Source of the DNA: Mesodorylaimus sp. YZB2_4
Lineage: Eukaryota > Nematoda > Enoplea > Dorylaimida > Dorylaimidae
Length of the DNA stretch: 64,000 nt
Assembly: GCA_030248295.1 (NCBI GenBank)
Contig: JASANH010001344.1
Coordinates: 270,174 to 334,173, forward strand
Reading direction: 5' to 3'
In this document: positions 1 through 12,500 of the stretch, piece by piece
Numbering within the stretch: the stretch's first letter is position 1
Layout: the number at the start of each line of letters is the position of its first letter
Notes under the pieces: model-generated
Seen by the model: only the letters and a program-made list of their open reading frames with translations
Told to the model about the DNA's origin: nothing
The model's database searches: none
Program-made: the position numbers and the translations under genes

Positions 1-1729
1 AGTGAAGGTGAGCATGATTTTCCGTTCAGCGTGTTCAAGGATGTGATTGGTCTTCGGCGGTTAGAACAAGAGGTCAGAGGTGCTGCGAGGAGTAATTGGA
101 AATGGTTTGGGAGAAATACTTTTTTGAACTTTTTGTGGTTGACTGTGTTTTGTTTGGTTTTGAGGGGTATGGTAATTCTACATAGAGCGTGTGAAATAGA
201 TGTGCTCACTGGACTTTAAGCTAAGATATGTTTGGGTAGAAGGAATGTTCTAATGATTTAAACTGTCCTTTCATGTTCACGAGTGTGTCTTTTATTGCGT
301 GATATAAAATTCGGGAAATACCCGTGAGCCTGGGCGTGGTTTGGGGCTATAGGTGATATGGTTTTAGTGAATAGAAAGGGTGAAGTACGCAACGAGGCTG
401 GACTTGGAGTGGAGTAATCTGGACGCATGGATTTCATAGATTGCTCCTGAACATCTGCAACTTCTAAAAACCAAACAGGTCAGCTCAGGAAAACAGTTTT
501 CACTGATTTTCTTGAAATTTGCGGAAGTTGATCAAAACTTACCGGGAATTTCGCGCTCTACAAAACCACGTTGTATTGGATTTTCTATCAGATCGTCAGG
601 TAATCAGTAACCTAAACCTTATATACCTAGAAAAGCAGAAAAGTGTAGGCAGGCCTCCCTGTCGCTGGAATCTGAGATCCCCCGCTGACCAATTGAGGCA
701 ACACAAATACACAAGCTACCTCGCCGACCCATTACATGGACAGTACCTTGGGGGAGACTCTTGTTCACGGAGTGAAAAGCTGAAAACAGGAGATACGAGC
801 GAAAGGTGCCTTCTTAAATATGTATTTTGCAGCAGGTAACTCGCTGGTTTTTATGCGTATTGCAGCATGCTGCGCTGTTTGTTCAAAGTGTGGCAGGCGT
901 CTGCTGAAAAGGGCCTTCCAAGATGCAGCAGTGTTCAGCCGATTGGTGGGATCGATCAAAGGTGCTCGCTCGACAGATATTGTTCCCGGGGCCACTTTTC
1001 AAGAAGGCGATTAGCGAAGATGGTTGGGCGTTCCGAAGGAGTCCTGAAGACGGGAGCCGAGATTCTGGCGTGTTCCTAAAGGGACGACCAGTCGGTGCAC
1101 TAGCAACCAACATCGCATCAACTGCACCCTCGGGTTCAAAGACGATTGTTAATGTGGCTCAATGGAGCTAGCTGAAAGACCGCATTGCTGGCCGCGCTGC
1201 TCAGAGTGGCAGAGTGAAATCCTTGGCTCGCCCCAGGGGGAACTACAGTAGGGCTGACCAGAAGAATGGAACGATCTCACGCAGTACACGACACCTCGTG
1301 ATCAGTTTATTGCCAACTACACCACAAGGCTCGCAATTTAGGCAGCGGCTAAAAGCTGGGTTCTGAGGTGAGCTCTCCCAGGTTGCACGACTTAATGCCT
1401 GACAGCCAAACCAAGAGGCAGACATTACCTGCATCACTGCACTTAGGTGCATCCACGCCTATCATAGCTGGATCGGACTGACACGGGCTGCGCTAACCGC
1501 CCCTAGCTGGTCGGCTGGTTTGAACAATGCGTGATTTCAGTGAAACAAACGGGTCGTTGCTAGCGCAGGGGCGTGCGCGGGATTTGAGGTGGGGTGCACA
1601 CCAAATAAGGTCAAAATTTACATCAATTTCAGGATTTTTGCAAAAACAGGATCGGGATTCAGGATTTTTTGGTAAGATGGCACAATGGAGAAATACTGGT
1701 CACTCACTACCTTGACACACTTTCTAGGG
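1..1729. other. intergenic, no gene recognised
   Basis: All open frames here are short, overlap on both strands and show no domain, signal peptide or supported splice pairs. The segment borders the cathepsin gene and a degenerate SINE copy. I see nothing that can be named. Confidence 0.5.
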
Positions 1730-1876
1730 AGGGGCCCCCCGCTACTGGTGCGTACCCCCTCTGGGTGGAGGGCTCGAGTCCCACCTGGGTAAAAAATATT
1801 TATCAAATTTGTGTTGCTTAGTCCTCGAGTGCGCTAAATAGCGTTCGGTCATGGATAAGGTATGATATGATACAGT
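1730..1876 (+). repeat. degenerate tRNA-derived SINE (family A), copy 1
   Basis: The 3' half of a tRNA-like head (B-box GGCTCGAGTCCC followed by ACCTGGGT) is joined to a tail carrying CCTCGAGTGCGC and an ATGGATAAG/ATGATATGA motif. The same order recurs at 4917-5080, 16512-16666 (minus) and 37979-38155. The 5' half with the A-box is badly eroded here, so this looks like an old copy. Confidence 0.55.
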
Positions 1877-1896
1877 ATAGCGATGCTTCAACATCT

Positions 1897-1902
1897 TTTA
1901 TT
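1897..1902 (-). terminator. polyadenylation signal of the cathepsin L gene
   Basis: AATAAA on the minus strand, about 140 bases beyond the cathepsin stop codon, at a usual distance for a 3' UTR. Confidence 0.5.
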
Positions 1903-2041
1903 ACAGTAGGGTACAACAATTTCCTTCTTCAAGTCAGTTCAGAGGAAATCTGCATCACAAGGCACTAAGAATCATTTCTTGCGTACATGGAAAATACATG
2001 AGTCAGAAACCAGGGTCAGGCGTCGTCAGCTTGTCGTAGTC

Positions 2042-3427
<1,386 letters not shown>

Positions 3428-3513
3428 GTTGATCGATGTGGCTTGAAAAAGGCTGGATTGAAGTGTTGTCAATGAGGATTCGAGGCTGGTGGTCTGCTAC
3501 CAAAACTCGCTGG

Positions 3514-3521
3514 CTTATATA
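3514..3521 (-). promoter_or_regulatory. TATA box of cathepsin L gene
   Basis: TATATAAG on the minus strand, 87-94 bases upstream of the cathepsin start codon. This leaves room for a short 5' UTR if transcription starts about 30 bases downstream of the box. Confidence 0.6.
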
Positions 3522-3639
3522 CTCTTCCAAATCACTCCATCTTTCCCTGACAGCTGCCAATGACGTCCGACATGGCCATCTCGGCATCTTATGACGTAGC
3601 CTTCACTGTCGAGCAGCTGTTTGTCATCATATCTCGTGT

Positions 3640-4916
3640 GCCAAGAGACCGAAAAAGTCCTCGTCACGCAAATGTATGCCAACAGTTATGTGTCTTCTTC
3701 GCCTACTAGGGCATCATTTTTGCCAAAATCGTAGCGTCATAAGAGCTGGCTTAAAATTTAGCTTGTTTGTTTTTGTAAACGCGGGGTTTATCGCGATTTT
3801 AAAGAATAGCCTTGACCTCGCTTGTTTTATGCCAATATTTGAAGAGTAAATAAAATGTACTCGATGAGTTTTTACAACACGCAGTGAGAGCGCTTTGTGA
3901 TGTCTTTGTAAAGCTTATTGTGAGATATAAAAATATGTTTTTGGAAAATCTTGTAGTATTAAAAATTCTCGACCTGTTTTTATATGCCTCGTAGCACAAT
4001 GGGATTTGAGCAGCTGAAAAGTTGACAAAAGCTTGATCAAACCTGATGATCGCACTAGGCTTTAACCAAATCTCTGTCGCCTCTGATGATGGTGATGCCA
4101 GTTTTTCAGCTTGAATGCGCCTGAAATTCTTGCAGGGGCTGTTGGTGTGCCCAGTTGGCTTGGTTGGAACCTTGGGCCGATTTTGTGCTCTCTGTCCCTC
4201 TCGATTCGACTTCAACCATCTGCTCCCAATTCAGGGGTAACCAGTCTTTTAAAATTCAGCTATCCCATTGGCAGATCTCGCGGGGGGGCTGCGCCTTCAG
4301 GAATCTGGATCGTCAGAGTGCCGCCTGTTTTTCTTTGGCGCCGTTGTCCGAATCTTTACTGACCGTTTCACAAAAAAACAAGCAAAAGTACTTCATTGGA
4401 TGAGACTGCTTTGTCAAGCACGAGCTGTTTGCTATCGCGGCAAGAGGAAAGCCCTCCATAGGGATGCGCTATTCTGCACCGCACGAAGGATGGTAGATGA
4501 CGCTTTTGTATGGGCACTGCGACTGCGTATATAGAACAATATCGAGAAGATGGATCATGATTTGACAAAGAACACCTGTCATCATGCTCTAACCCATTTC
4601 TTTGCAGTTTTAGGTTAGGTTTTCAACTGTGCGGGAAGAGTGATCTCTTTAAACCCACTCATCAAGTCATTTTGTCAGCAGCAGAGTCACACAGTCCATC
4701 AGGGCAGCCATTTTGACACTGATAGCCATCAACCGTTCTTAAGGCTTCCAGTTCCTAGTGCGCAAAATCATGCGGGCATGCAGAATATAAAGGCAAAGTG
4801 CGCGGTAGGTGGAGCTAACAAGACCAATCTGAAATGAGCATGGGCGTGGTCAAACTGTCAAGCGCTGTGCACGTACAGTACATATCAGTTTCTTCATTGT
4901 TCTGTTTATGCTTTAG
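3640..4916. other. intergenic, nothing recognised
   Basis: AT-rich sequence upstream of the cathepsin gene. Open frames are short, mutually antisense and lack credible starts or splice sites. Confidence 0.45.
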
Positions 4917-5080
4917 GCTTGTGGCCTGCCGGGTTAGGCGTCTGCCTCTCACGCCAGGTGCCCAGTGGGCGAGTGTTCGAGTCGCGGCCCGTGAATCATT
5001 TTGTTTCTCATGAGTCTTTTCACCCTCGAGTGCGCATACTTATATATATCCTATCCATTAATAACTAGTGCGAATACGTT
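4917..5080 (+). repeat. tRNA-derived SINE (family A), copy 2
   Basis: The A-box-like segment GTGGCCTGCCGGGTTAGGCG, then GTCTGCCTCTCACGC in the anticodon-arm position, a long variable region, the B-box GTTCGAGTC, and the family tail CCTCGAGTGCGC followed by CTATCCATTAATAA. It is less diverged at its head than copy 1. Confidence 0.65.
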
Positions 5081-5329
5081 GAACAATGAGGTCGGCGTTT
5101 CTGACCGCTTTTCTTCTTGACTGCAAGCGTACCATGGTAAAAGTCATGCACAACCAAGCAAACCCAAGCAAGCACAAATAAACATTCAGAACACAACTTG
5201 ATTACGCACGCGCGCACTCATGATGCGCAAAGCATGATTTGCATTTGATGTCATAGAAAGACAGGTCCCACGCATTATTCCCCACCTCGAACTTGAAACC
5301 CCCGCGATAACTTTAATATTTGTGGGGCA

Positions 5330-5397
5330 CTTGGGGTCGACTCAGTAAGATATTCGCCTTCCCCGCAGGTGACCGGGGTTCGAATCCTGGTCATTCC
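5330..5397 (+). repeat. tRNA-like sequence, probably another SINE head
   Basis: It resembles a tRNA-Gly with the anticodon position reading CCC and has a perfect B-box, GGGTTCGAATCC. The D-arm is shortened, the D-loop GG is missing, and the anticodon and acceptor stems pair poorly. I therefore read it as a tRNA-derived repeat rather than a working tRNA gene. Confidence 0.4.
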
Positions 5398-5399
5398 AA

Positions 5400-6458
5400 G
5401 TCTTTGTCGAAAAAAATCTGCGAATAAACACTGGAGTGAAACTGGAAGTTGGTGCTGGTTTACTCTGCATCAATCTCGGTAAGACGGGTTCCTGACGGCG
5501 CAGTCCTCTCCGACGCTCATACTTGCAATGATCTCAGTGCAGCTACGACACAGCTGACATCCACAACGCCATCCCCGATGGGCTGAAAAAGATCCCGCAA
5601 CCTCCCCTGAGCGGGATCGACGATGAGGACATTGCACTCCTCGAATCCTAACATGCCCACTACCAGTGCGGTTGTGCGTTCCAACAGCAACACTGGATAT
5701 GGCAGGGCCCGGGTAAGCTGAGAGAAAGACCTTATCGCTAGGTGAGAGGACGGCCCAGCGGGTCCATGATGGAAGAGAGGAGTCCCCATCGTTTTTTACG
5801 CCTTTTACAAGAAAATATTTTTTCTCTTTCTTTTTGTAAAACAGGGCAGATGGATTTTTTTAGAATTTTTGGGCTTTTTGTAGACTTGCAGATGCTGAAG
5901 AATTTCATGGTTTCTGCCAATCGAACAGCCTCGTCAACCGTTGGGTGAGCACTACTCGACCGCACGCCCATAACCAGTGCTCTGTGGAATCAAAAAGTAT
6001 CAGAAGATAAATCACAGTTGGCACAGAAATGCAATTTTCTGTTTCATTTCGCACATAAGGATAGACGATGCATGTGATAAGTGCTTCGCTTCCGCACATG
6101 GGACATCACGTCTTGTCATGATCAGTATACGCTTGGGAATGCACAGTTTACATGGGGTCATACAGTATATCATGCAACCAATCAAGTCACACCTGCGCTG
6201 ACCTCACCGACGTTTGCAAAAAAACGTTCAAAGCAAGCAGATGACCTGAACATCATTTCTCTGATTCCTTTGCTAAATAAAAAATAGCAGATAAAAATTA
6301 ACAAATTACTTGCCACAATAATGATAAGAGGAGTCTCATGGTTTCGTGGTGGCGCAGCTCCAAGTCTTACACTCGGCCAAAAAGACGGGTTACCTGCGCA
6401 ACAGCCATAGTTGCGAATGATTGTACCTAGCTATACAAACCGTAGGTAACGATAGTGC
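5400..6458. other. intergenic, nothing recognised
   Basis: Short frames only, with no conserved domain or phase-consistent exon series seen on either strand. Confidence 0.4.
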
Positions 6459-6459
6459 G

Positions 6460-6619
6460 CACGCACATACTCTGCCTCTTACCTAATTTATCACGCACAT
6501 ACTCTGCCTCTTACCTAATTTATCACGCACATACTCTGCCTCTTACCTAATTTATCACGCACATACTCTGCCTCTTACCTAATTTATCACGCACATACTC
6601 TGCCTCTTACCTAATTTAT
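6460..6619. repeat. 32-bp tandem repeat, five copies
   Basis: The unit begins CGCACATACTCTGCCTC and ends CTAATTTATCA. Five near-identical copies lie head to tail without spacers, so this is a minisatellite. It abuts the left terminal inverted repeat of the element at 6634. Confidence 0.9.
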
Positions 6620-6775
6620 CATCACCACATCATGGGGCCGTTGCATAACTAAGCCCTCCAACTCGTTTACGCCAACTGTATACCCATGTGCATATGAATA
6701 AGACAACTCCAACTCATTACGCCAACTCGCCGAACGCATATTGATATGTTGTGGTGTCTGCTAGAACTCCCGAAA

Positions 6776-8137
6776 ATGACGAGGCAAAAGTATCAGTCGA
6801 CGTTCTTGATGTCGTCCGAGGGGGTCCGCTCGTGTGTTTTGAGCATGAGCCCGCCAAAACGCGGTATGAATATCCAAAAGAATAATGCGAGAAACGTCCA
6901 AAAGAAGAAAGCGGACACTGTGGAGAAGGACAAGCCAGCCCAGCATCGATTGTCGGAGACGCAAAAGATTGTCATCGCTCATTTGGTCAAGGAGCAGAAA
7001 GTAACACTGTTTAGTAAGTTTTCCAAGGCCGAAGAAATCACCGTCGATAGCAAGAGTAATGCGTGATTACATTTTCATCTTTTGCGAAGTGTTAGAGAAA
7101 AGGCTTGAGGGAAGTGCGTGAAGTGTCAGTGTCGGTAGAGTATTGTGGGAGAGAAAGAGATCGCAACTAGAGAGACAAGAGAGAGACAGTGTAAAGTGAA
7201 AAGTACAAGCAGTGGATAGAGAGATTATGGGTAGCATACTGTACAGAATAGAGATGGGGCAGTACGTGATTTGCAACACGAGTATTTTCCATTTCAGTTG
7301 GACCAGGAAAAGGGCTTGAATATGCAGAAAGTTGTGTGGGGTAACATGAAGGCAGAAGTGACCAAGTCGCGTGATCAGTGCCACCGAATGGGTTCACAAG
7401 GACCCCGTTTCACGCTGTTGGAACAAATCGTCGTGGATATTTTGGGTCCAGATTCTGCCATGGTGAATGGCTCTCCATTGGTCGAACAGTGGGACGGCGA
7501 AGGAGAATGTGGTCCTTGTGCACAAATGTAAGTAAGACCTGTGCCACAACCGCATCGTGTCAACAGAGTGTGCGCAATAGAGAGCATATTTTCAGAGGAG
7601 CAACGGCGTTGCGCTCGTTTTTGACCGCCAGTAGTACTGCACCATCATGGCACGGCCCACAATCATCTCCTGCCGCCCAGTTCTCGCGCGCATCTTCTAG
7701 CACCTACCAATCCGATCCATATCATATCGATCTCGATCTCACAGTCAGCCCTCGTCACCACACTGTTTTCCATGTCCACGCCGATCCCAATCTCGACCTC
7801 GCAGTCGATCCTCGCCACCACGCTCCATCTCTCCGTGCTACTTCACCTCCTCTCCATGTCGATCCGCAGCTTATCGTGCGCATGCTGCAAACTCGGTAAG
7901 AAATATATTTATCCATCCTCTGTCTTATGCCTATGAAATGATTACTCGATACATGCTTACTCGTACGAGTACTTGTATTTATCTCGTTGCACAGTCAGGA
8001 ACATCGATAAGGAAAAACGAAAACAGGCCGTGTTGAAGACAGACCTCAAGTTTTTGCAGAAGAAGAACCTCATCTTGAAAAACAAGAAGTTAGAGGTAGA
8101 AATCGATGCATTGCGTCGAAACGCTGATCGTGAGTGA
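6776..8137 (+). pseudogene. Zeste/NAIF1-type Myb/SANT protein gene, frame unresolved at the first intron
   Basis: DNA-binding protein of the trihelix Myb/SANT type found as the accessory gene of Harbinger transposons and in domesticated NAIF1. Exon 1 (to 7062) encodes the first helix region (ETQKIVIAHLVKEQKVTLF, then SKFSKAEEITVDSKSNA). Exon 2 (7298-7527) encodes the later part, NMQKVVWGNMKAEV, and the following PRFTLLEQIVVDILGP segment. Exon 3 (7596-7895) is a low-complexity Ser/His/Asp-rich linker. Exon 4 (7999-8137) is a C-terminal coiled coil (LKFLQKKNLILKNKKLEVEI) ending at TGA. Exons 2-4 keep phase exactly. Exon 1 to exon 2 does not: joining 7062 to 7298 hits a stop and lacks about 12 residues of the domain. 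Either a small exon in 7063-7297 was missed or the copy is decaying. The start codon is uncertain. Confidence 0.6.
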
Positions 8138-8197
8138 TTATTGGTGTTACACGACAGGAGGATAGTGAAAGTTGACAAACTGACCATGTTGATCGAA

Positions 8198-8251
8198 TAC
8201 TGACTTTAAACTGACTGCTGACTGCTGACTGATACTGACTGACACTGGCTG
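8198..8251. repeat. ACTG-rich simple repeat
   Basis: Irregular run of CTGACTG and GACTGCT units just after the Myb/SANT stop codon, inside the TIR element. Confidence 0.6.
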
Positions 8252-8689
8252 ATTTCATCGCTTGAAGGTGCCAATAGATCCAAAACTCTAATCATACCGA
8301 CAAAAATACATATATGCAAACTAGTGGCATTCATTAAAGAGACAAGCCAACGTGGCTTGTACAATTAAAAAAAGACAGCCGTCGGGCGTATCTATCAGGT
8401 TGATCAACACCATAAGAACTCTGTCGGAGATGCTTACTTACTTGAGCGGCAAGTTCAAAAATTTGTCGTAATGACATCAAAAACCTGGCGTAAAACTGCA
8501 CGCTCGCTAAAGCTCCTCTCAGGTTTCATGAAATCTACGCTTGATTTACGCCAACTCACGCCAATTTTTCAGTTTCGCACCAGTTCCTACGGTGCCCATG
8601 TCATACGCAGTTATATGCTATAACACACGAAAACGAGTTGGCGTAAACGAGTTGACTTGACGTGAGTTTTATGCAATGGCCCCCAGCGT

Positions 8690-9541
8690 AGTCTAGGCAT
8701 TATTTATCACCCTTTCTCCTGTGCACAGATGATCACCGCGCGCCGGCGACGCTTTTCGACCGCCGAATGTGACTCAAATTCTATCAGTGAAAAGCTGACC
8801 TCAAAATCAATAAACCACCTTAGAATCAGCTCGCCTTGGTAGTATAATGAAGCTGCACATGTTGACGTGTCGCAGGCACATCTGCTGTGCATGCTATGAC
8901 AACACTACTATATAATGAAGTATAAAAGATCGCAACCTGTGTGCTCCTATAATCAATAACTTAAAATGCGGACACTCCAATCAGTCAATCCTTCCCGATT
9001 TCTACCCGATTCAAGGTATTTAATCAAATACTTATCCCAACTTCTCTAATCAGGATTTATACACGTTTATCAAATCGTAATTTCTACTGGGATGTTCAAG
9101 GCGAGAAACTCTACAGCCAATAAAACTTCAACCATTGCTTCAACATTTGCTCGAATCCTTCGCCTTCGCGTCGTCCATGCGCGCATTCAGAAGCCCCTGA
9201 GGATGCAGATTGCTGAAGTCACTCTGGCGCACGTGCACTTGCTGAACCCATTCCCCTTAAACGATAATTTCGAGGCGAGAATGTGCATTGCTCCACTCAT
9301 ATACTGTATTCGTCACAGCTAAATTTTCAATCATTTAAATACCCATTGCCTGAAACTGGTTTATAGTTTATGTCTCAAAAATCGTTTATTCAATAATTGC
9401 ACAACACAAGGAGACCATTAAGACTAAACAGGTGTGCTGTAAGATTTCACAGTGCGAAAAGTACTTTAAACACCGTTAAAGCTAACTCGTGCTCAGAGAA
9501 CGAGTGCTACTGTTTCAAACTTTTCCACTCACTTTCCAAAC
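8690..9541. other. intergenic, nothing recognised
   Basis: Between the TIR element and the 3' end of the MIEAP-like gene. AT-rich, with only short uninformative frames. Part is presumably 3' UTR of the minus-strand gene. Confidence 0.4.
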
Positions 9542-12500
9542 TCAAGTTATCACAACAGCTCGATACACACATTTTCGATTCGATGACTCTATCAATGCGG
9601 GCCAAATAAAACGTTTCACATGCTTAGCTTGTAAATCGGACGCATGAAAACGCATGTGCCGATCAGGATCGAATTCAGCGTCGTCAAATTCGATAGTGTA
9701 GGCCGGTCGAGTCGTGCCCAAATGCCAGGCTAACTTAGCACAATCGAGAATAAATTGATTGAGACGACGACATGTTTTCAATGATGCAAAGTCGTAGAGC
9801 GTCTGGTAAAGTTGTTCGCTGACTTTCTAAAAGGTAACGATGATAGTCACTAGCATGCTGATAGTACAAAGTTCTTTTCCTAGTCAATTTTGTTCCAGTA
9901 AGCCTAGCACGCACGTGATCATCTGACATCGGTCATCGCATCGAAAGTATCATCACTAATAACAAAAGCTGGAGAAAAAACAAAAGCGGAGCATAAAAAC
10001 CTAGGATCTGCTTTGCAGATGGGCAAGCCTCCAAGTATGACTAGCGCGACTCACCCAAGCAGTCCTTGCGTAATTGTCGGATCGTGCTTTCTCCAACATA
10101 TATTCTCCCAGATGGTACATTAGCACCGCCCCAGAACTGTTCGAATCACGCTCGATATCTCGCACTGTTCGATTTTCACGCAATGCGCGCCACACGTCTT
10201 CTTTAGCTTTATAAACATCTTGCCAAACGAAGCGAAATGAAAGCTGCATAAAAGTAAAAACCGCCTTTAAAAAGTAGATTCTCGTGCGGGAAAGGTAGTT
10301 TCAAAATTTGGCGGGAAACCTGTTTAAAACTTGTTTGGTTTGAAAATTGGCGAAATTTCTGCTGTAAGAGCTTACCACGACAACTGACAGGAGTATCTTG
10401 GTTTGCAGGTCTTCAGCATCGTGTAATTCGGGTAATCTATCCAATTCGAGCATAGTTTCTACTCGATCTCCAGAATACATGTTGCCGAATCGCTCGATCA
10501 ATTCAATTGCTTGAACCTGACTTTGGCTATTATATCGATTTTGAGCATTGATATTCTTCGTTGAAGCATTGAGAAATCTCCTGAAAGATGTTTCATGCTG
10601 ATAGAAAAAAAATCTTTTCAACATCCCTCAATAGTCACCTTCGTTTCAAAGGCGAAGTACATTCTAGAATCGATGTCGGAATATTAGAAAAGAGATTCAG
10701 CAACCACGCTTTAGAGGGGGCCAGAATTCTGGACCTCCAGCACCCATGCAAAAAAAGCCGCAATTCCTGATTCACAAAAAAAATTTCGACTTTTGTAATT
10801 TTAGATTGTGGTCCAGAATTTTGGCTACCCTGATAAAACGCAAGTACTGAATCTGAATATCACTCTTTTTTCAATATTCCGACATTAATTCTAGAGAGCA
10901 CTTTTTGTTTGAATAACCCTAGCACGCTAATTAGATATTTTGATCAGCGAAAAACTCCTGGAGTCCAAAACTCTTGAGTACCAAAACTCTACTCTATGTA
11001 CTTACTGCGAATTTAGTTGGTATTGTTGTTTTTTAATTCGCTCTTGAGCCGCCTCTAAGGCCGTATGTAACTGATCGACTTCCGAGCGCAGGCGTAATAG
11101 CTCTATTTTTTCTTGCTCATTCAACATTGTTGCAGCTGGATGAGGGTGATGACCTGAAAACTTTGGTTACGTTACGGCCACATACTGCAAGATCTGAACA
11201 GGCAGACAGGTCTTTTTAATATATTAGTGCAAAAACTTGATCGAAATGCAAATCACTGTGCATCTATTTTTTATATATTTTATGCCCTATTTACATATAT
11301 GCGATATACTTTTATATTTGTGTATGAGATAACATGTGAGCATGTGAGAGACTGTGCATACATATGACGAGAGTATCTAGAATGCAGGTGAATATATACT
11401 GTGTGCAGTATGTGGTACAGTACCCGAAGGAATCGGGTGAATGTTTCTGGTAGAAGCACCAAGTCCGACACGATGGCGATCAGAATCTATACTAATCCTA
11501 GTGATTATTTATGAAACCTGCATGTATGAGCGGCGGAAAATATATTGTATGTCATCCATGGTGATATCATACTTTGCTGTACAATATGTGCAGTACCTAC
11601 CGTTTATTAGTGCTTGCATTCCTCCAATAACCTCCGCTTGGTAACTGGCTCCATGCCCTTGTAGACCAGCTCCCTGCATCCAATTATTATTCAAGCAAGG
11701 CAAACTAGAGTAAATTCGTTCTGGTGCCAAATTGCTGATTGGCAGTCCACAGTTCATCAAAGATTCCATCGACGATCGACCACTTTGCTGAGCAAATGGA
11801 GATGGTGACCGGAAAATCGATAATCTTGGTTGCAATTGATCGCAGCGGGGATTTATTGCTCGAATAGGCGGTAGGCAATTGACGCGCGGGTCGCAGCTGA
11901 CTGGCGTCGTGGATGTGCCGGATCGACGAAAATAGGTGCATGGTTGTGGTCTTGAGGCGGGAATGCGAGGATGGTCCGTCATGTCGGTTGGTGGGAATTG
12001 AGGGGTGGCTAAAGCGAATGAACATTGGGCACTATCAAGTCTATGGGGTGTGGATTAAAACAGTCGCAGCAGCCCTCATTCACAGTTACGCGAAATCATG
12101 TTAGTTCATGTTACAAATCGAAGATACATGATTTTGGTGTTGGCAACTGAATTACTGAACGCAAGTGTACACACATACACAGCCAGTTGAATCTTACCTC
12201 CATTCGGACACCGTGCCCATGCAGTTGAAAAATCTTTCGGGTCGGAATAAATCCACGTAGGTGGCGCTGTTGTCGAGTCGTCACTGGCGTGTGTCTGGTT
12301 GTGATCTAATCATGAGAAATGCTTTAGTAAAAGGCAAAAAATGCAATCGATTGATTAGGGAATTCATGTTACGCGGGATGATTCATAATGGCTGATGCTA
12401 TTTAGTGGCCAGTCACGTTTTTTCGAGTGACAAACACCATTGTGATCGTCATTGTGACCATATACTGTATTTAGAATGCAGCAAAAGATCACGACAAATT

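Larger units (their letters stand above)
6634..8683 (+). mobile_element. TIR-bounded DNA element carrying a Myb/SANT gene (PIF/Harbinger-like)
   Basis: The left end GGGGCCGTTGCATAA (6634-6648) faces an inverted copy with one change at 8669-8683. Just inside, an exact 18-bp inverted repeat pairs 6659-6676 with 8637-8654 (CAACTCGTTTACGCCAAC). GGGGCC ends and a Myb-like second gene are known traits of PIF/Harbinger transposons. No DDE transposase is visible between the ends, so the copy looks non-autonomous. The flanking trinucleotides are CAT and CAG, so a target-site duplication is not demonstrated. Confidence 0.6.

Noticed and set aside
5330-5397. Working tRNA-Gly gene
   Set aside because: B-box is perfect but the D-loop lacks GG and the anticodon and acceptor stems pair poorly, so a SINE head is more likely.
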